Notes: generated by a model from the letters alone, not told the origin. Shown: positions 34,440-52,760, counted from the stretch's first letter. The stretch is DNA of 64,000 nucleotides from Carallia brachiata (GCA_021464245.1 JADCRB010000098.1:1426001-1490000), one strand, 5' to 3'. Numbers and translations: made by a program.

Positions 34440-36500
34440 TGCCAAACGCCTTATAAGAGGCACCTCATAGGCAGCTTTCTAAGCACCCTTCCCCAGTTGC
34501 CCTGCCATTTTCTAGGAAAAGAGTATAAGCAACTCTCCGGGTTCAACAAAAGGATAATTATTTGGTTATAAACAGTCGGCATCAGTCAAATGATAACTTG
34601 TTGGTTCAAGGTTGAGATTAATGACTTCTATAACCCGTACTGAATGTTGCATCTTTCCTGCAATATGAAGTTTGGAGGTCATAGCTTCAGAAAAAGTAAG
34701 AAGGGAAAACAAAACATGCCACTTACCATATAAGAAAATATGAGAAGTCTTTATCATATGATGACATTAGATAAATTTTGTATGTTCTTTCATCAAAATT
34801 CTTCCTTGTGAATTTTCCTCATTGTTCAAGACAGGAAAAAAAAATCAATTTAAATGCACTATGATCAACCAAGACAAGTTAAATGCACTAATATCATGCA
34901 AGACAAGCACACACACAAAGAAGGGTGGGCAGCTGCAGGTCCAAGTACAATATTAAGAGGTCAAGGTTTGAAGTACCCAATAGCCTATAATTATCTAGAA
35001 ACAAATAGACAAATAAAATATCAAACAGCTTCAAAACCTGATTAACACTGCAGGAAACAAACAACTATAACATAGCTGCAGCTCTTCCAGCGGATCCTTC
35101 AGAAAAAGAAGTGAAGACATTTTGACTCTTTCCCTTGATCGCATGATTAGACATACAAGGAAAACTGAATTCAAAACATAATGTATTTGTGAAAAGCAGT
35201 ATTGGTGAAAAACAATCCTTACCACTTTGTATTTCAATATGGGTTAGTAATGTGGACACATTACATCATAGGGATGGATAAACTGAATGCAGCTAATAAA
35301 GGGCTTGACAGTAAGAAAGGACTTTGTGTCTGAGAATTACCTACAGCTGCTTGGTGAAGCAATAAATCAAATGGAAGGAGTTCCATTGATGCGATTTTAA
35401 GTGAGTAGAACACATAATGCTTCCCTGTTAAGAAACAAAGCACAAGTCAGGGCACAAATCAGTTTTTAAGTTCAAGAACTTTAGATGCCACAAAAGCTCT
35501 AAATCCTAGATAGGCACATTTGCTTTTGGCGCAGTGAAATAGGTGAACTTGTCAACAATTACAGTAGAGAGATATAAGCTCACCTGCAGTAAACACATTG
35601 TATTGAAGTTTAACAGACGTGGCAACTAGCGCTCAGTTTGTCAGGTTCAGCATGCAAATAAAGAATCATGTGACCAGTCAATTAAGGTAGAGTTAAAATT
35701 AATCGATTAAATACACCTCAAGAACCATATTTTCCTTGCCTTCAAAACATTCTGCAAAAATTTTTCGAACATAAAAAAACCAGCAATCGAATACAGATTC
35801 TATTAGCACATGCTAAACTTCAAGAGAAGGAACTGTACAGCAGCAAATATTTCAGCAAAAAAATAAAATCCCTAAAGAGAAACAACCTTTACTAAATCAA
35901 CATCTTAGTATGAAACACCTCTCAGCCTGTTTAGACTGAACGAAATATACTGTAAGAGATTCAATCTTCAATTTGCATGTGCGAGCTTTAGATGAATCGC
36001 AAAGACACAATAGCAAAGTAGTTGTCCGTGCAGCAAAAGGCAGAAATTGTCGGCAAGCATACACTATTTCAATTGCTGAATCCCCACCTCCCAAAAAAAA
36101 AAAAAAAAACAGCAACATAGAAAAGCATTTACCTTCAGTACAAAAAGATGTCACTTGCAAATTGTGGAAAAGCATCGCCGAACGCGTAGCAGATTGATCT
36201 TCAATTTCAAATGATCAATTTCCATGGCAAACTCTTTGGTAAATGGGAATCAACATAATTAGATATAAGCCTTAGGGAAAAAGAGGGGAAAAAAAACATT
36301 ATTAGGGTTACCAAGAACTGACACTGTTACACTTAAACGATCTATACCGAATCATCAATTGGCTGACTAATATCATCGTTTAAATAAGGTTTATAATCGG
36401 AAAAAGAACTTAAAACAAAGAAACAAAATAGAAACGAATTCACTAAACTCGCACCTTTTAGGCGGGCTTGCCGCCGACAATTTCAGCTATCAAATCAATC
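34440..36500 (-). ncRNA. Candidate spliced minus-strand transcript, coding status unclear
   Basis: Four minus-strand segments have consecutive good splice sites. The first ends at 36455 with donor AAAAG|GTGCGA. The next are 36133-36198 (donor GAAG|GTAAAT), 35341-35424 (acceptor TCTTAACAG, donor GTAG|GTAATT) and about 35036-35182 (acceptor GAATTCAG, donor TCAG|GTTTTG). A last segment starts at 34668 after acceptor CATATTGCAG. Joined, they leave an open frame of about 97 codons starting near 36166 (MLFHNLQV), which I do not recognise. A different frame of the fourth segment looks more protein-like (KSQNVFTSFSEGSAGRAAAML) but is not open upstream. It could be a small gene or a long non-coding RNA. 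Confidence 0.25.
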
Positions 36501-37523
36501 TTTAACGGAAATATTTAACTAAGGTTGAATAGATGATGGAAATGCTAAACATAATTCAATCAAGAAAGCACCAGAAGTCCAGAACATTTATTTTTGGGTA
36601 CTGCTTTAAGGAAAGAGCAAGATTCTTTAAATTAGTCTTGAAAAAAAACAGAGAAAACACATTACAGAAAATGTTCTTGAAATTACTCTAAGCTAAATAA
36701 ATAAACAAACAAATAGACGATTCTATTTTACTTACAGATGCCATTGAGTTCAAGAACAAATTCATAGAAACTTCAATGTGCAATAACCTCAGTTGATTTC
36801 TCCAGATTCTGCAGTTGTGATCTGATCGGTAATATATATATATTCTATTTCAATTCTTTTTCTGATCGCCAACTTAACGTTGAAACGTCTGATATGTTTG
36901 GAGCCTCTAACTAACGGCTCTCTTGACAGGGGAGGAGGCAAATTTTGAAAAGCCCTTTCGCCCGCCCGAGATGTGAGAGCGATATAGACGGATGCGTGGC
37001 ACCTGGAAATATCAAAATAGTCTCCTTAATTTGAAACTCATTAAAGCTTGAAAGACGCATATTCTTTGTGCAATCATGCATAATAAGCGGAATCATTTGG
37101 GACTACACTAAACATTACCTTAATTTAAAATTTAACCCAAATAAATATATTTATAAAAAGCAAGTAAGGGGGAAACTTTTCTATTGCTCTTTTAGTCCCA
37201 ACCAACAATAAATAAATGTGTCGATAGTTATGCGGTCTTATTGTTATACTATGTAAAACTTGTTGTAATAAGAAAATAATATATTATAATTCAGTATAAT
37301 AATAACCGCTTAATGCTGCAATATAACTCTTTCTCATTACGATAAATTTCAGCATAATACTGTAATAAGCCACAAATTACATAGCGAGTTTGTCCATTAT
37401 GGACAATTTGTTTGTCCTGTTGTGATTATCCCAAAAGGAAAAGGCAGTTGATGCTTGATGCCTTGATGTCACTTACTTATTTTTCTTTTCTTATTCACTG
37501 GTACTGGCAACTTAAAATTAAAA
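36501..37523. other. Intergenic, no gene seen
   Basis: AT-rich sequence, with 36890-36980 somewhat GC-richer and possibly the promoter of the candidate minus-strand transcript. The right end is the 3' UTR side of the F-box gene. No frame with family features. Confidence 0.4.
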
Positions 37524-38701
37524 TTAAACAGATATGGCTTTGACAGTAACCTTGCAATCTTGAGACGTCATGGCCCGATGCAAATCGCTCAGGCCCACGT
37601 TGGCGCACGTAAAAACCAACCTTTCTGCCATCAGAGAATCATCGTTCACCAGAATATTGTTGAAACTGCCCCAACTGCAAGCTGTCCCACCGTTGCCGAG
37701 CTCGCACAGGACGATCTCTCCAGGAGAGGAGCTATTGTTTATGTACACGAGTTGCCAACAAAATTGAAGGATATGGAGAACATGCTACAGCTGTGGCCTT
37801 TCAGACTCTCCAGGAGTGGCTCTGGCATTTCTCCCATTTGTCTTATATGCTCCAATGATTCGCAGTTCAGCTCCCATATTTTCAGGCCGTTGATTTGGTT
37901 GTGGCCGTTTTCTATGACCCCGGTCAGACCAATCAAGATCAAACGACCGTTGGAAAATCCTATGAGGGAGCAACAAACACTTGTGTCAGGCCGTAGATGG
38001 TAGGGTCCTTGCCAGGCCTTGGTGGCGGGATCGAAGCAGTAGGCCACACCTGTACTCTTCTCCACCACGTGCATCTTGTTTGAGTCCACCGCCACTGAGA
38101 CCCACACGGAGTCTGCAGAGTCCTTGAAGAACTCCGGCATGGAGTCGCACATCTCCCACTCATTGCCCGCCTCCAAATCATACGTTTCAACCGCCAAAGG
38201 ATCGTCTTCGAAGAACCACCCGCCGCCAGCCACGACCACACGGTTCCTGACAAAGGCCACGATGGGAAGGCCGCTCCTACACACGAGTGGAGGGTCCACG
38301 TGCTGCCATGTGAGGTGGAGCGGGTCAAAAGAGAAGGAGAACTTGTTCGACAACATGTAAAGAAGCGTGGAATGGGATGATAGGAGAGCGGAGGTGCACT
38401 TGATGGAGGGTTCGATTTGGATCCGGACCCACAAGCGGGACCGCGGGTCGTAAGCGTAGGTCATGATGGTAGAATAAGGGTGCCCAGTGCGCTGGGAGTG
38501 GAGCAGCAGCCACGGCTTGAGCTTGTTGCGGCAACGGAGAGAAGATGAAACGGCGCAGTTCCAGGACTTGGACACTTGACAAGCAGGGACGAGGTCGATG
38601 AGAGGCACGCGGCTGAATATCGACTCCAACATGTCTCCGTGGACTGAAGCTTCTGGTTGTGGTGCTGCCACTTGAGCAATCTCTTTCTTTTGTTCTGCCA
38701 T
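37524..38701 (-). CDS. F-box/kelch-repeat protein, At1g23390 (KFB-CHS) type, frame broken near C-terminus
   Basis: An intronless gene. F-box/kelch proteins are the substrate-binding part of SCF ubiquitin ligases; the Arabidopsis At1g23390 protein targets chalcone synthase for degradation and so limits flavonoid synthesis. The start MAEQKKEIA at 38701 is preferred over an upstream in-frame Met at 38743 because the latter adds only a lysine-rich leader. Visible parts: the F-box (GDMLESIFSRVPLIDLVPACQVSKSWNCAV, split as GDMLESIFSRVP and VSKSWNCAV) from about residue 21, then kelch-type blades (VVVAGGGWFFEDD, YDLEAGNEWEMCDSMPE, YCFDPATKAWQGP, LIGFSNGRLILIG). The main frame hits a stop at 37739. 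The normal family C-terminus (VLCELGNGGTACSWGSF, LVFTCANVGLSDL) continues in another frame to 37524. One base is missing near 37746-37752. Restored length is about 392 residues, as expected for the family. Confidence 0.88.
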
Positions 38702-38892
38702 TTTGATTTGTGGCCTTGTTTTTTGCTTTTTTTTTTTTAGCAAGATTTGTGGCCTTGTTGAGGTTGTGGGGTTGGGGATTGGGAGTAGTATATTTTCTTT
38801 CTTCTTCTTCTTCTTGTTTTTCCCCCCTTTTTTTTCTATTTTTGGAAAGTAATAGGAGAACTTGTAGTGGGAGTTGAGGTGCTTGAGGAAGA
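38702..38892 (-). promoter_or_regulatory. Short upstream region of the F-box gene ending at an hAT-like element
   Basis: About 190 bp with a poly(T) run at 38729-38739 and a (CTT)n tract at 38799-38815 separate the F-box start from a transposon at 38901. The element therefore lies inside what should be the proximal promoter. Confidence 0.4.
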
Positions 38893-38900
38893 CAACTGAT

Positions 38901-39558
38901 CATAGTTTTAAAAATTAGATTGAATTAATCGGTTGGATCGAAAAAATTTGTAAATTAGAGGTTGGATTGGTCTGATTTTTTGATAAAACTAGAATAGAAA
39001 ATGAACCGCGCGAAAACCGGTGAACCAGTCGGTCGGACTAAAAACCCGGTAAATCGGTCAATCGGACCGAAAAATTGGTAACTCTAAAATCGATAAACCG
39101 GTTGGTCGGACCGGTGAATCGGTAACCATGTCATCTAGAACAAAACGACGTCGTTTTATTTATTTTTTTTGAATTAAAAATGAGAATAAATAACACTTAT
39201 TTATATTAATGAAAAATGTAATATTTTTGAATTATATATTGACTTTATGATATTTATTTTTAAATATGAATATTTGATTAATAGTTCTATAATATTTTAT
39301 TTTTAATATTTATACCTTATTAATTTATTTAATTAAAAAATTATCATAAATATCTTATATTTTATTTTATTTTAAGTTTACGTACTCCTATTCTATTTTT
39401 TGATTATACTCTTATTTGTTATTAAAAATACATTATAAGTATTTTTTTTTTCAAATCAATTGATCCGCCGGTTCAACCACCAATTTTTAGTTAGACCGCT
39501 AAACCACTAACTGAATTTTCTCACCGGTTTAATAACCAATCTGATTTTTAAAACTATG
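38901..39558. mobile_element. hAT-like non-autonomous element with 8-bp target duplication
   Basis: The ends are inverted repeats: CATAGTTTTAAAAATTAG at the left and, read inward from the right, CATAGTTTTAAAAATCAG. CAACTGAT occurs on both sides (38893-38900 and 39559-39566), a perfect 8-bp duplication, which is the hAT footprint. Sub-terminal regions are full of CCGG-containing motifs (ACCGGT, CGGACCG), and the 658-bp body has no coding frame. It sits about 200 bp upstream of the F-box start. Confidence 0.85.
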
Positions 39559-39896
39559 CAACTGATACTGGTTTGCCAGCCAGCAGCCCTCCAATCGAGC
39601 GAACTAATAATGCTGTGAGTAGATGCCTTTATTAATTGTTTAGATATTTATTAATTTTTTTTATTTTTAATAAAATTAATTTATAATTTAATATTATTTA
39701 AATATTATTTTTTATTTTTATTTTAATAAATTTTACTTATTTTTTAGTATAAAATTATGAATAAATTACACTCACTTAAAAAATAAAATTAAAATAAAAA
39801 TTTTTAATTGATTTATTTACTGTTTTTGTTTTTTTAAATGATTTCTTTTGTTTCCATGGACGGCTTCAATAGATTCAGAACGCAGGGAACTATCGA

Positions 39897-39920
39897 TTTT
39901 TTTTTTTTTTTTGGGTACAT
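39897..39920 (-). mobile_element. Dwarf retroposon insertion (24 bp) with perfect 13-bp target duplication
   Basis: AGGGAACTATCGA occurs at 39884-39896 and again at 39921-39933. The 24 bases between them are 16 T followed by GGGTACAT. On the minus strand this reads ATGTACCC then poly(A), so it is a retroposon copy that kept only eight bases of body. The perfect 13-bp duplication makes the insertion origin clear. Confidence 0.8.
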
Positions 39921-41747
39921 AGGGAACTATCGAATTGCCTGACAGTGTTTAAATATTCTGGAATACCCACATTGTGGTCCACCATAATTTCCATAAAATA
40001 TGCCAAACTTGAGCATCGGCGGTTGGGATCCTCAAAAAACATTTTCTAGTTGAGAAAATATTTATATGCAAGTTTTTGATATTTTGATTTGTGTTTTAAA
40101 TTTTTAATTTTTTTGTAATAAGATTAATAATATTTATAATAAAAATAATAATAATTTTAATTTTTAATGTAAAAATTATTAATATTATTATAAAAATTAT
40201 CAATTTTATTATATTTAGATATCAATCAAGATATTAAAAATTAGTATACATATAGTTTGGTTGTTTACTAATTCACCCTATAAGCCCTTTCTTATCCTTT
40301 TTTTTCTGTGAACAACTTCGGAACCTTCTTGTTGCTAATGTACTTGCTTTCAAGTGTTTGCATACAAACCGGAGAACTGATGCATGGATGTTAAAGGAAA
40401 ACAATACGTTCAAATTAACTACCCTCAATCAATCAACAAACAGTATGTTTTTTTTTTTTTGGGTGATTTGGAGGGGTTTATGTTTTATTTACGCTTTGGG
40501 TCTAAACAGCTACAACAATTTGAATGTAGAGTTCACTTAAAAATCGCCCAACCCGATAGCTCCTAATTAACTTGGAACAAAAATGTAATATAAGAGGCAT
40601 TAGTGAATCATTTAAGTTATTTTTATTTGTAATCTAATTTTGTAATTTTGAAAACTATTTAAAATTAGTATCTAAACTCTCTAACGGGTCTAAAAGGTGA
40701 CATCCATAGTTATTTATTTTAAAGACCGAAAAAATAGTGCCTAAACTTGCAGTTTCGTAGTATTTTTTTGGATATGTTCCTTACGTGACCTTCTTCCGGA
40801 TTTAGCACATTCTCTCTACATAGGCTATAATAGATAGTATCCATTCGTTTTTAGTTAATTGTGCTATGGATTCTTTTTTTTTGTTTTTCCAAAAGCAAAA
40901 TTTAACAAGTTGAGGACTGATGAAATTATCCCCTATATTTTCATGTAGGATTTTTAGTAGAGACTGAACTCCTGAACTTCATAGAGGATTTTTGGAAATT
41001 GTGAAATTTTCCATGTGGCGGTAGACACCAAATCGTTAATAGTGTGCAATGATCTTCGATTTAGCTGGGCATGCATGCAAAGAAGCTGTAAATTCATCAA
41101 GTTTTGTATAACTCATAGAATTTCCATGACGAAAAGGCCGGACACATAGAGGATATGATCTCGAACATATGTTCATTGGGAAAAAAAAAAAAGGCACCAT
41201 TTACGTCATAAGTTGGTAATTGACTAATTATGAAGAAATTGTGAAAAAAATAAATTAAAATTTGTCTAAGAATTGTACAAATATGGATGTTTTATATAAT
41301 AAAAATAAGTAAATTGTAACGTGTAAAAATATGAATTGTGTGGCTTCATCTATATATTATTTATTCACGTAAACAATCAATATTTTATCAAATTTTCCTA
41401 GAAGTTAAGAAGTCAGAAAATCTAAATTTAAATACATTTTGCTTTTATCTCAAATTTATTTTCCAATTTTGTTTGACCCAATCTTTTTTTTATCCGCTTC
41501 ACAATCGAGTTATCTTTCCTTTGTTTTTTTTTTAAATTTTTTTTTTACTTTCAGCTTAATGACTAAGAGGCCTATAGTTAAATATCAAACAAAAAGAGTG
41601 TGAATATTATGTAAAAGTTCAAACTCCTGCTTAATGTAGTGGGAAAGCTTCTTCCCCACCCTATCACTCTAACTAGGCCCGCTCTCAATTGAGTTATCTT
41701 TTTTTTATTATTATTTTGAAGTTAGAAGTACAAAATAGCAATATGAT

Positions 41748-41766
41748 TTTTTTTTTTTTGGTGAAT
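41748..41766 (-). mobile_element. Dwarf retroposon insertion (19 bp) with 9-bp target duplication
   Basis: CAATATGAT at 41739-41747 and CAATACGAT at 41767-41775 flank 12 T followed by GGTGAAT. On the minus strand this is ATTCACC plus a poly(A) tail. One mismatch in the duplication suggests some age. Confidence 0.6.
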
Positions 41767-42190
41767 CAATACGATCGTGTTATTGAACGAAGTCTAACAA
41801 GAACTTACATTTAAAAGAAAAAAGTTATATTGTCGAAAGAAAGAATTTAAAAAAAATTTTAAAACGCAACGAATTGAAATTGGTTGCAATCAATTGAATT
41901 TATTATGTAATAAAAAATAATAATTTTTTTAATTATATTTATAATTATTATAATTATATAATAAATTATATTACAAAAATTTTTCAACAAATTTATTCCG
42001 GCTTAACGGTATCCATTTAAAAGAAGCCAGTCTTTTGACGTTGCTGTGACTTCCACCGATATCTCCACCATTCTCGGGCTGGATGACCCTTAAAATGACC
42101 GAACTCGAGTAGTGCACACGCGTTTCTATTTTGGTTACGGTGAGAATGGCTACAGGTTATATAATTTTCAAATTTCTTTTTTTTTTTCTT

Positions 42191-42303
42191 TGGCTGTGAT
42201 TTTTTTTAATTGATTTTCACGTATTTCTCTCTCTTAGCTATCTCTCTCTTGTCTTGGTGCGTGTCTTGGTATTCCTCAACACTAAGGCAGGGGCACCACT
42301 TCC
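42191..42303 (+). promoter_or_regulatory. 5' leader of the EBS-like gene
   Basis: A pyrimidine-rich leader (CTCTCTCTTAGC, ATCTCTCTCTTGTCTT) lies just before the ATG, typical of plant leaders. No upstream ATG was seen in the last 100 bases. The transcription start is not fixed. Confidence 0.4.
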
Positions 42304-45300
42304 ATGGGCAAACCAAAAGGACCGAGGCGCACTCTAGACACTTTCACAGTTAAACACATCAACAAAACCATTAAAGGTAAAACTGTTTTTCAATTTTTCC
42401 CTTGCTTTCTCACTTTTTTCCTTTTAATTTTCCCGAGAAACAAACACTTCCTTTCTTTTTTTTTTCTTTTGTTTTTTTAAAATAAATTTTGACTGAGCTT
42501 TTCCTGTAGCTGGGGACTGCGTGTTGATGCGGTCGGCGGATCCATCGAAGCCCTCCTACGTGGCGAAGATCGAGCGGATCGAGTCCGACAGCCGAGGCGC
42601 CAACGTCAAGGTCCACGTCCGGTGGTACTACCGGCCGGAGGAGTCGATCGGAGGCCGCCGGCAGTTCCACGGCTCCAAGGAAGTGTTCCTCTCTGACCAC
42701 TACGATATCCAGAGCGCCGACACGATCGAAGGCAAGTGTGCGGTCCACAGTTTCAAGAGTTACACGAAGCTTGACGCCGTCGGAAACGACGACTTCTTTT
42801 GCCGTTTCGAGTACAATTCCGCTACTGGCGCTTTCAATCCCGATAGAGTCGCCGTGTATGTTGTACAGTTCGTTTTAAACCTAACCTTTGGAAACTTGCA
42901 ACTCTCGTATTGAAATTTTTGTCGCGATTGCTCTTTATTCAGTAGTTCTTTCAGGCGGTGCGTCAAATAATCTTCAATCTGTTTTAACTTTCAGCTCGAT
43001 TGATATAATTTAGCTGGTTTGAGATTATTTTCGCGCTCTTTATTTTGATATTGCCATTAGTGATACCATTCAAGGTACCTCTATTTGTGCAACGTATGCT
43101 TGTGATTATTATGAGCTTAATCTTAATCCTATGTGACTTGATTGAACAATCTATTTTTCAATTTGATTTTAGGGATAGTTCCGTGCAGATTTTTTCGTGA
43201 TCTTTGCGGTTCTTGCTCGTTTCTAGCTTGTAAGAAGTTCTCTTAAGGTTTGTCTTCTTCTTTTTTATGTGGCAGTTATTGCAAATGTGAGATGCCTTAC
43301 AATCCCGATGACCTGATGGTTCAATGTGAAGGCTGCAGTGACTGGTAAGTACCGTGGCTTTAATTATCTGCTTAATATGGACCACTTTTGCGGTCCCACG
43401 CTGAGGTGCGGCAGTTGACTTTATTATCCGACTGATTTTGTATTGTAAGGAATAAGTTTTTTTCTGCATGTCTCGATTACAAGTAGACTGTTATGCCATA
43501 ATTAATTAGATGTTTGGTGGTCAAAAACACTAAGTTAATTTGAAATTTTTGATGATTTTATTGCTGGAAGTATAATTTTAAACTCTGTACTACCGGCTAT
43601 TAATTGTAGGCATGTCTTTCATTGATGGTTTAAATACTTCATCCACTGTATGCATATTCTACCAATCTCTTTTTTTTTTGTTTTTTGGGGAGGGGGAGGG
43701 GGCGCGGGGGAGAGACTTTTGCAAGCTAGAAAGAAAGGGGATGGGATTCAAATTTTCTATGTAAAGTCGCTCAGGCTTCTTGACATGACGGCTATTCGCT
43801 TATTGTGGGGAAAAAAGATACAAGAAACCTGGACTTTGTTGGTGAATAGCCATTGTTGGATTTGTTGCCATTTGATTCGTTCAAAGTCATGTGCTAGGAG
43901 GGTGAGCCCTAATATAATGATAAGGTTACTTCATTGTGACCCAAAAGTTAGATATTTGAACTTCTTTGTTGAAAGAAGGGTAAGGCTTTGCACATTTGAC
44001 CTTTTCCTGGGACCTCACAGTGTTGGGTGCCGCTTGTACTGGGACACCCCATTTTTGAAGTCCTGCACAATCATGGCTTGCTAGTAGCCTGGTTGATTTG
44101 ATGAAAGTAGTAGTGCGTGACTAGTTGTAATTCACTAAATGCAGGCTATAGATGATGAAATGCTGAGGTCTTATTCATACCAATGTGGCAGGAAACATAT
44201 GGAATTTGCTTTGAGGGCTATAGTTTGTGAAAGGTGGATAAAATCATTTATTAGTTTGAAACTCCTGAACAATTGGACTAGTAAATTCTCAGCAGTCTAT
44301 TAACTATGTTCTTGAGCTATTATTGTGCCAACTATGGAAAAGAATTTACTGTCAAGAATGTGGAATGGTGGCCCTTCGGGTGGTAGAACTAGTTTTTTCG
44401 GTTTCACTTATTTCACTTGGGGGCTAGGGTACTTGTGGAGGTTTGCTTAAAGTAAATATGGCCATCTGTTCATAGCTTTTTGCGGGCATTGCAACACAAA
44501 TTAAGAATAGTGGCCTTACCACTCGGCCCAGACAATTGTGAAAGCTGGCAGATTTCCAATGTGCTGTTCACTTTGATGAGCTTACTTGGAGGAGACCTTT
44601 GGGGCATGAAATATAATCATTTTATTTGTTCATTTTCTCAATATGATGTTGAGGCTTATGCCTCGTGTCAGATCTGTTTCACGGTGTTTTTTTGAAGTCT
44701 TGTCCAAGCAAGAGATGTTAGTTTATGTTAAACTTCTTGTTCATTATTAGTCATAAATGCATGTGTTGCTCTTTTATGCTGCGAACATAGCCAATAGACG
44801 CAACATAAATTTTGGATTCAGGTTTCATCCTGCTTGTATAGAACTGACCACAGAGGAAGCTAAAAGACTTGACCACTTTTTCTGTGAGAATTGCTCATCT
44901 GAAGGGCAAAATAAGTTGCAGAATTCCCACATAAATACCAGACAGTCAGATACAAAGGTACGTTCACTTAGTAAGTTATATATAGAAGTTGCAATCTTTA
45001 TTTGTCATCCAGGTACTTGGTTCTTCTGGTGCTTGGGTCAACATTAAAAAGAAAAGAAATCTTTGTATTAGATGAGTAAGATCATCCACATAAATGTTCA
45101 TATATTAAAATTTTGAAACTTTCTTTGTCAATAGATATATTTGTGGTGCCCTTTTTTTCAGCCTTGTTCCCTAGTTTTTGAAACATTCAAAATATAATAT
45201 GTATATGCATCTACATATGCACCTCGCTATGAAAGATGTCTAGATCCATTGCTGTCAGTGTAGAAGATAAAACACTCATGTTCCTAGTGGCATAGTTGAA

Positions 45301-45396
45301 AAATACTGGCCATCAATACAAGCATGATGTGTAGTTTCTGATGTTTGTGTTTGATGGTATCCTTTTCAGGTGGAAACAAAGAGACGCCGCAGGTGA
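42304..45396 (+). CDS. EBS: BAH-PHD histone reader, EBS/SHL type
   Basis: Plant proteins of this type read H3K27me3 through the BAH domain and H3K4me2/3 through the PHD finger, and in Arabidopsis EBS and SHL repress flowering in the nucleus. Five exons: 42304-42376, 42510-42855, 43276-43344, 44822-44957, 45370-45396. They join to 217 codons, 216 residues, with no break. The BAH domain covers about residues 25-140 ([43 protein letters not shown]-type segment reading [16 protein letters not shown]). The PHD finger follows ([32 protein letters not shown]). The C-terminus VETKRRRR is encoded by the short last exon and is like EBS, while several core positions are shared with SHL, so EBS is favoured but not proven. 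Exon 2 is clearly GC-rich compared with the rest. The third intron is about 1.5 kb and has no recognisable gene. Confidence 0.92.
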
Positions 45397-46373
45397 GAAA
45401 GGTAAATAAACACGTTATGTTGGTGTAGAATGATAATGGAGGTCCTGCAGTCATTTTCCTTGTTAACCTTGGTTGGGCTTTTAAGCAATCATGGAGATAC
45501 AGTACGTGGTATCGCAAACTGAGGTATTTGTGAGTTGATGACACTAGGAAATTGGCTTGAAACCTTTCGTCTTGTTTATATTGTTTTAGGGGTCAGTAAC
45601 CCGGCTTCCTCCGACTGAAGGTTGAGGATGTGTTTTGTTGTCTCTAATCATGTATCATGTATTACGTAGATCCGGGTTCTTTGTTTATAAATTAGGAGAT
45701 GTGTATAACTTAATTATTTCGACTTAATGAAAAGCAAAGAGATAAAGGGGTCCTGTACATTCAACGTGGAGTTTGATTTTCCACTTCCAGATGAGTTTTG
45801 GTTATCTCTACCATTGGTAAATTCTCGACCTTGGAGTAGCCACAATTTCCTAAACTTGGTGTGGGTTTGGCGCAGGGGATGATTCCACTTTTCTCCAATT
45901 TCTCTGGGTCTTTACAATATCGAAGACGATGGCGCATTTAGGCTGGCCGTTAGCTGCATTATTTTTTTCTTTTTGCAGCTTGAATATTTTTTAAAAATGT
46001 AATTGTATAATTTAGTGCAAAATTTACTGACAAATATAATGTTATAATGTTACATGACAATATTTATGGGATAAAGGTGCGTCGAAGAAAAATGGTTTTC
46101 CATGCTATAAACGAGGATATGAGAAGTCACGGAGAAGAGAAACCATCATCATTACCCATAAGATTAATAATGGGATGGGCAATTTATAAATTAAAGATTT
46201 TACCCAAACAACAGCCACTTATATCCTGTGCGGATTCATGAATACCAAGCGACGTACAGACAACTTTTTCACTGGCGTACAGAAAGAATGAAGAAACAAT
46301 AGAAAGAAAATTGCCGAATTCAGTGTGCATGTATTCAAGACTCGTACCCGTATATCTGTTATTTCTTTTTCTT
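45397..46373. other. 3' UTRs of convergent genes
   Basis: The EBS-like gene (+) and the WDR13-like gene (-) converge here. I see no other gene. A GC-poor tract lies at about 45960-46070. The stretch probably holds both polyadenylation regions. Confidence 0.45.
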
Positions 46374-52515
<6,142 letters not shown>

Positions 52516-52760
52516 TCTATAAAGACTTTTCCGGTGAATCCTTCATCGGAGAGACAGTCGTTTGGCCGGAATAATAGAATTGGATAGTCGGGAAAAAAAA
52601 AAAAAAAGGAGGCTGCGAGCGAGGGAAATCTGGCTTCGAAAAACGGAGAATAATGTGATTTTTACGAGGCTTTTTCTGAAAGAGGTGAGGTCGGTGCTGA
52701 TTTGGAGGCTTTAAAAAATTGTTTTGTTTCGATTCGAGCGTGAGAGACAGAGGGCACCAA
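52516..52760 (-). promoter_or_regulatory. 5' leader and promoter side of the WDR13-like gene
   Basis: Moderately GC-rich sequence just upstream of the ATG, with a poly(T)/(A) run at 52591-52605, before the DNA turns strongly AT-rich beyond 52860. The exact start of transcription is not visible. Confidence 0.35.

Larger units (their letters stand above)
39567..42190. other. Intergenic, AT-rich, with two dwarf poly(T) insertions
   Basis: Very AT-rich blocks at 39640-39840 and 40070-40260 resemble MITE relics, but I could not define their ends. Two very short retroposon-like insertions with target duplications are listed separately. No gene is supported. The right edge is the promoter of the EBS-like gene. 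Confidence 0.45.

Noticed and set aside
38076..38903. Long alternative frames overlapping the F-box gene on both strands
   Set aside because: They are shadow frames of a GC-rich coding region and lack family features.
43650..44084. 144-residue frame in the third intron of the EBS-like gene
   Set aside because: It starts in a G-rich run, matches no family I know, and lies wholly inside a well-supported intron.
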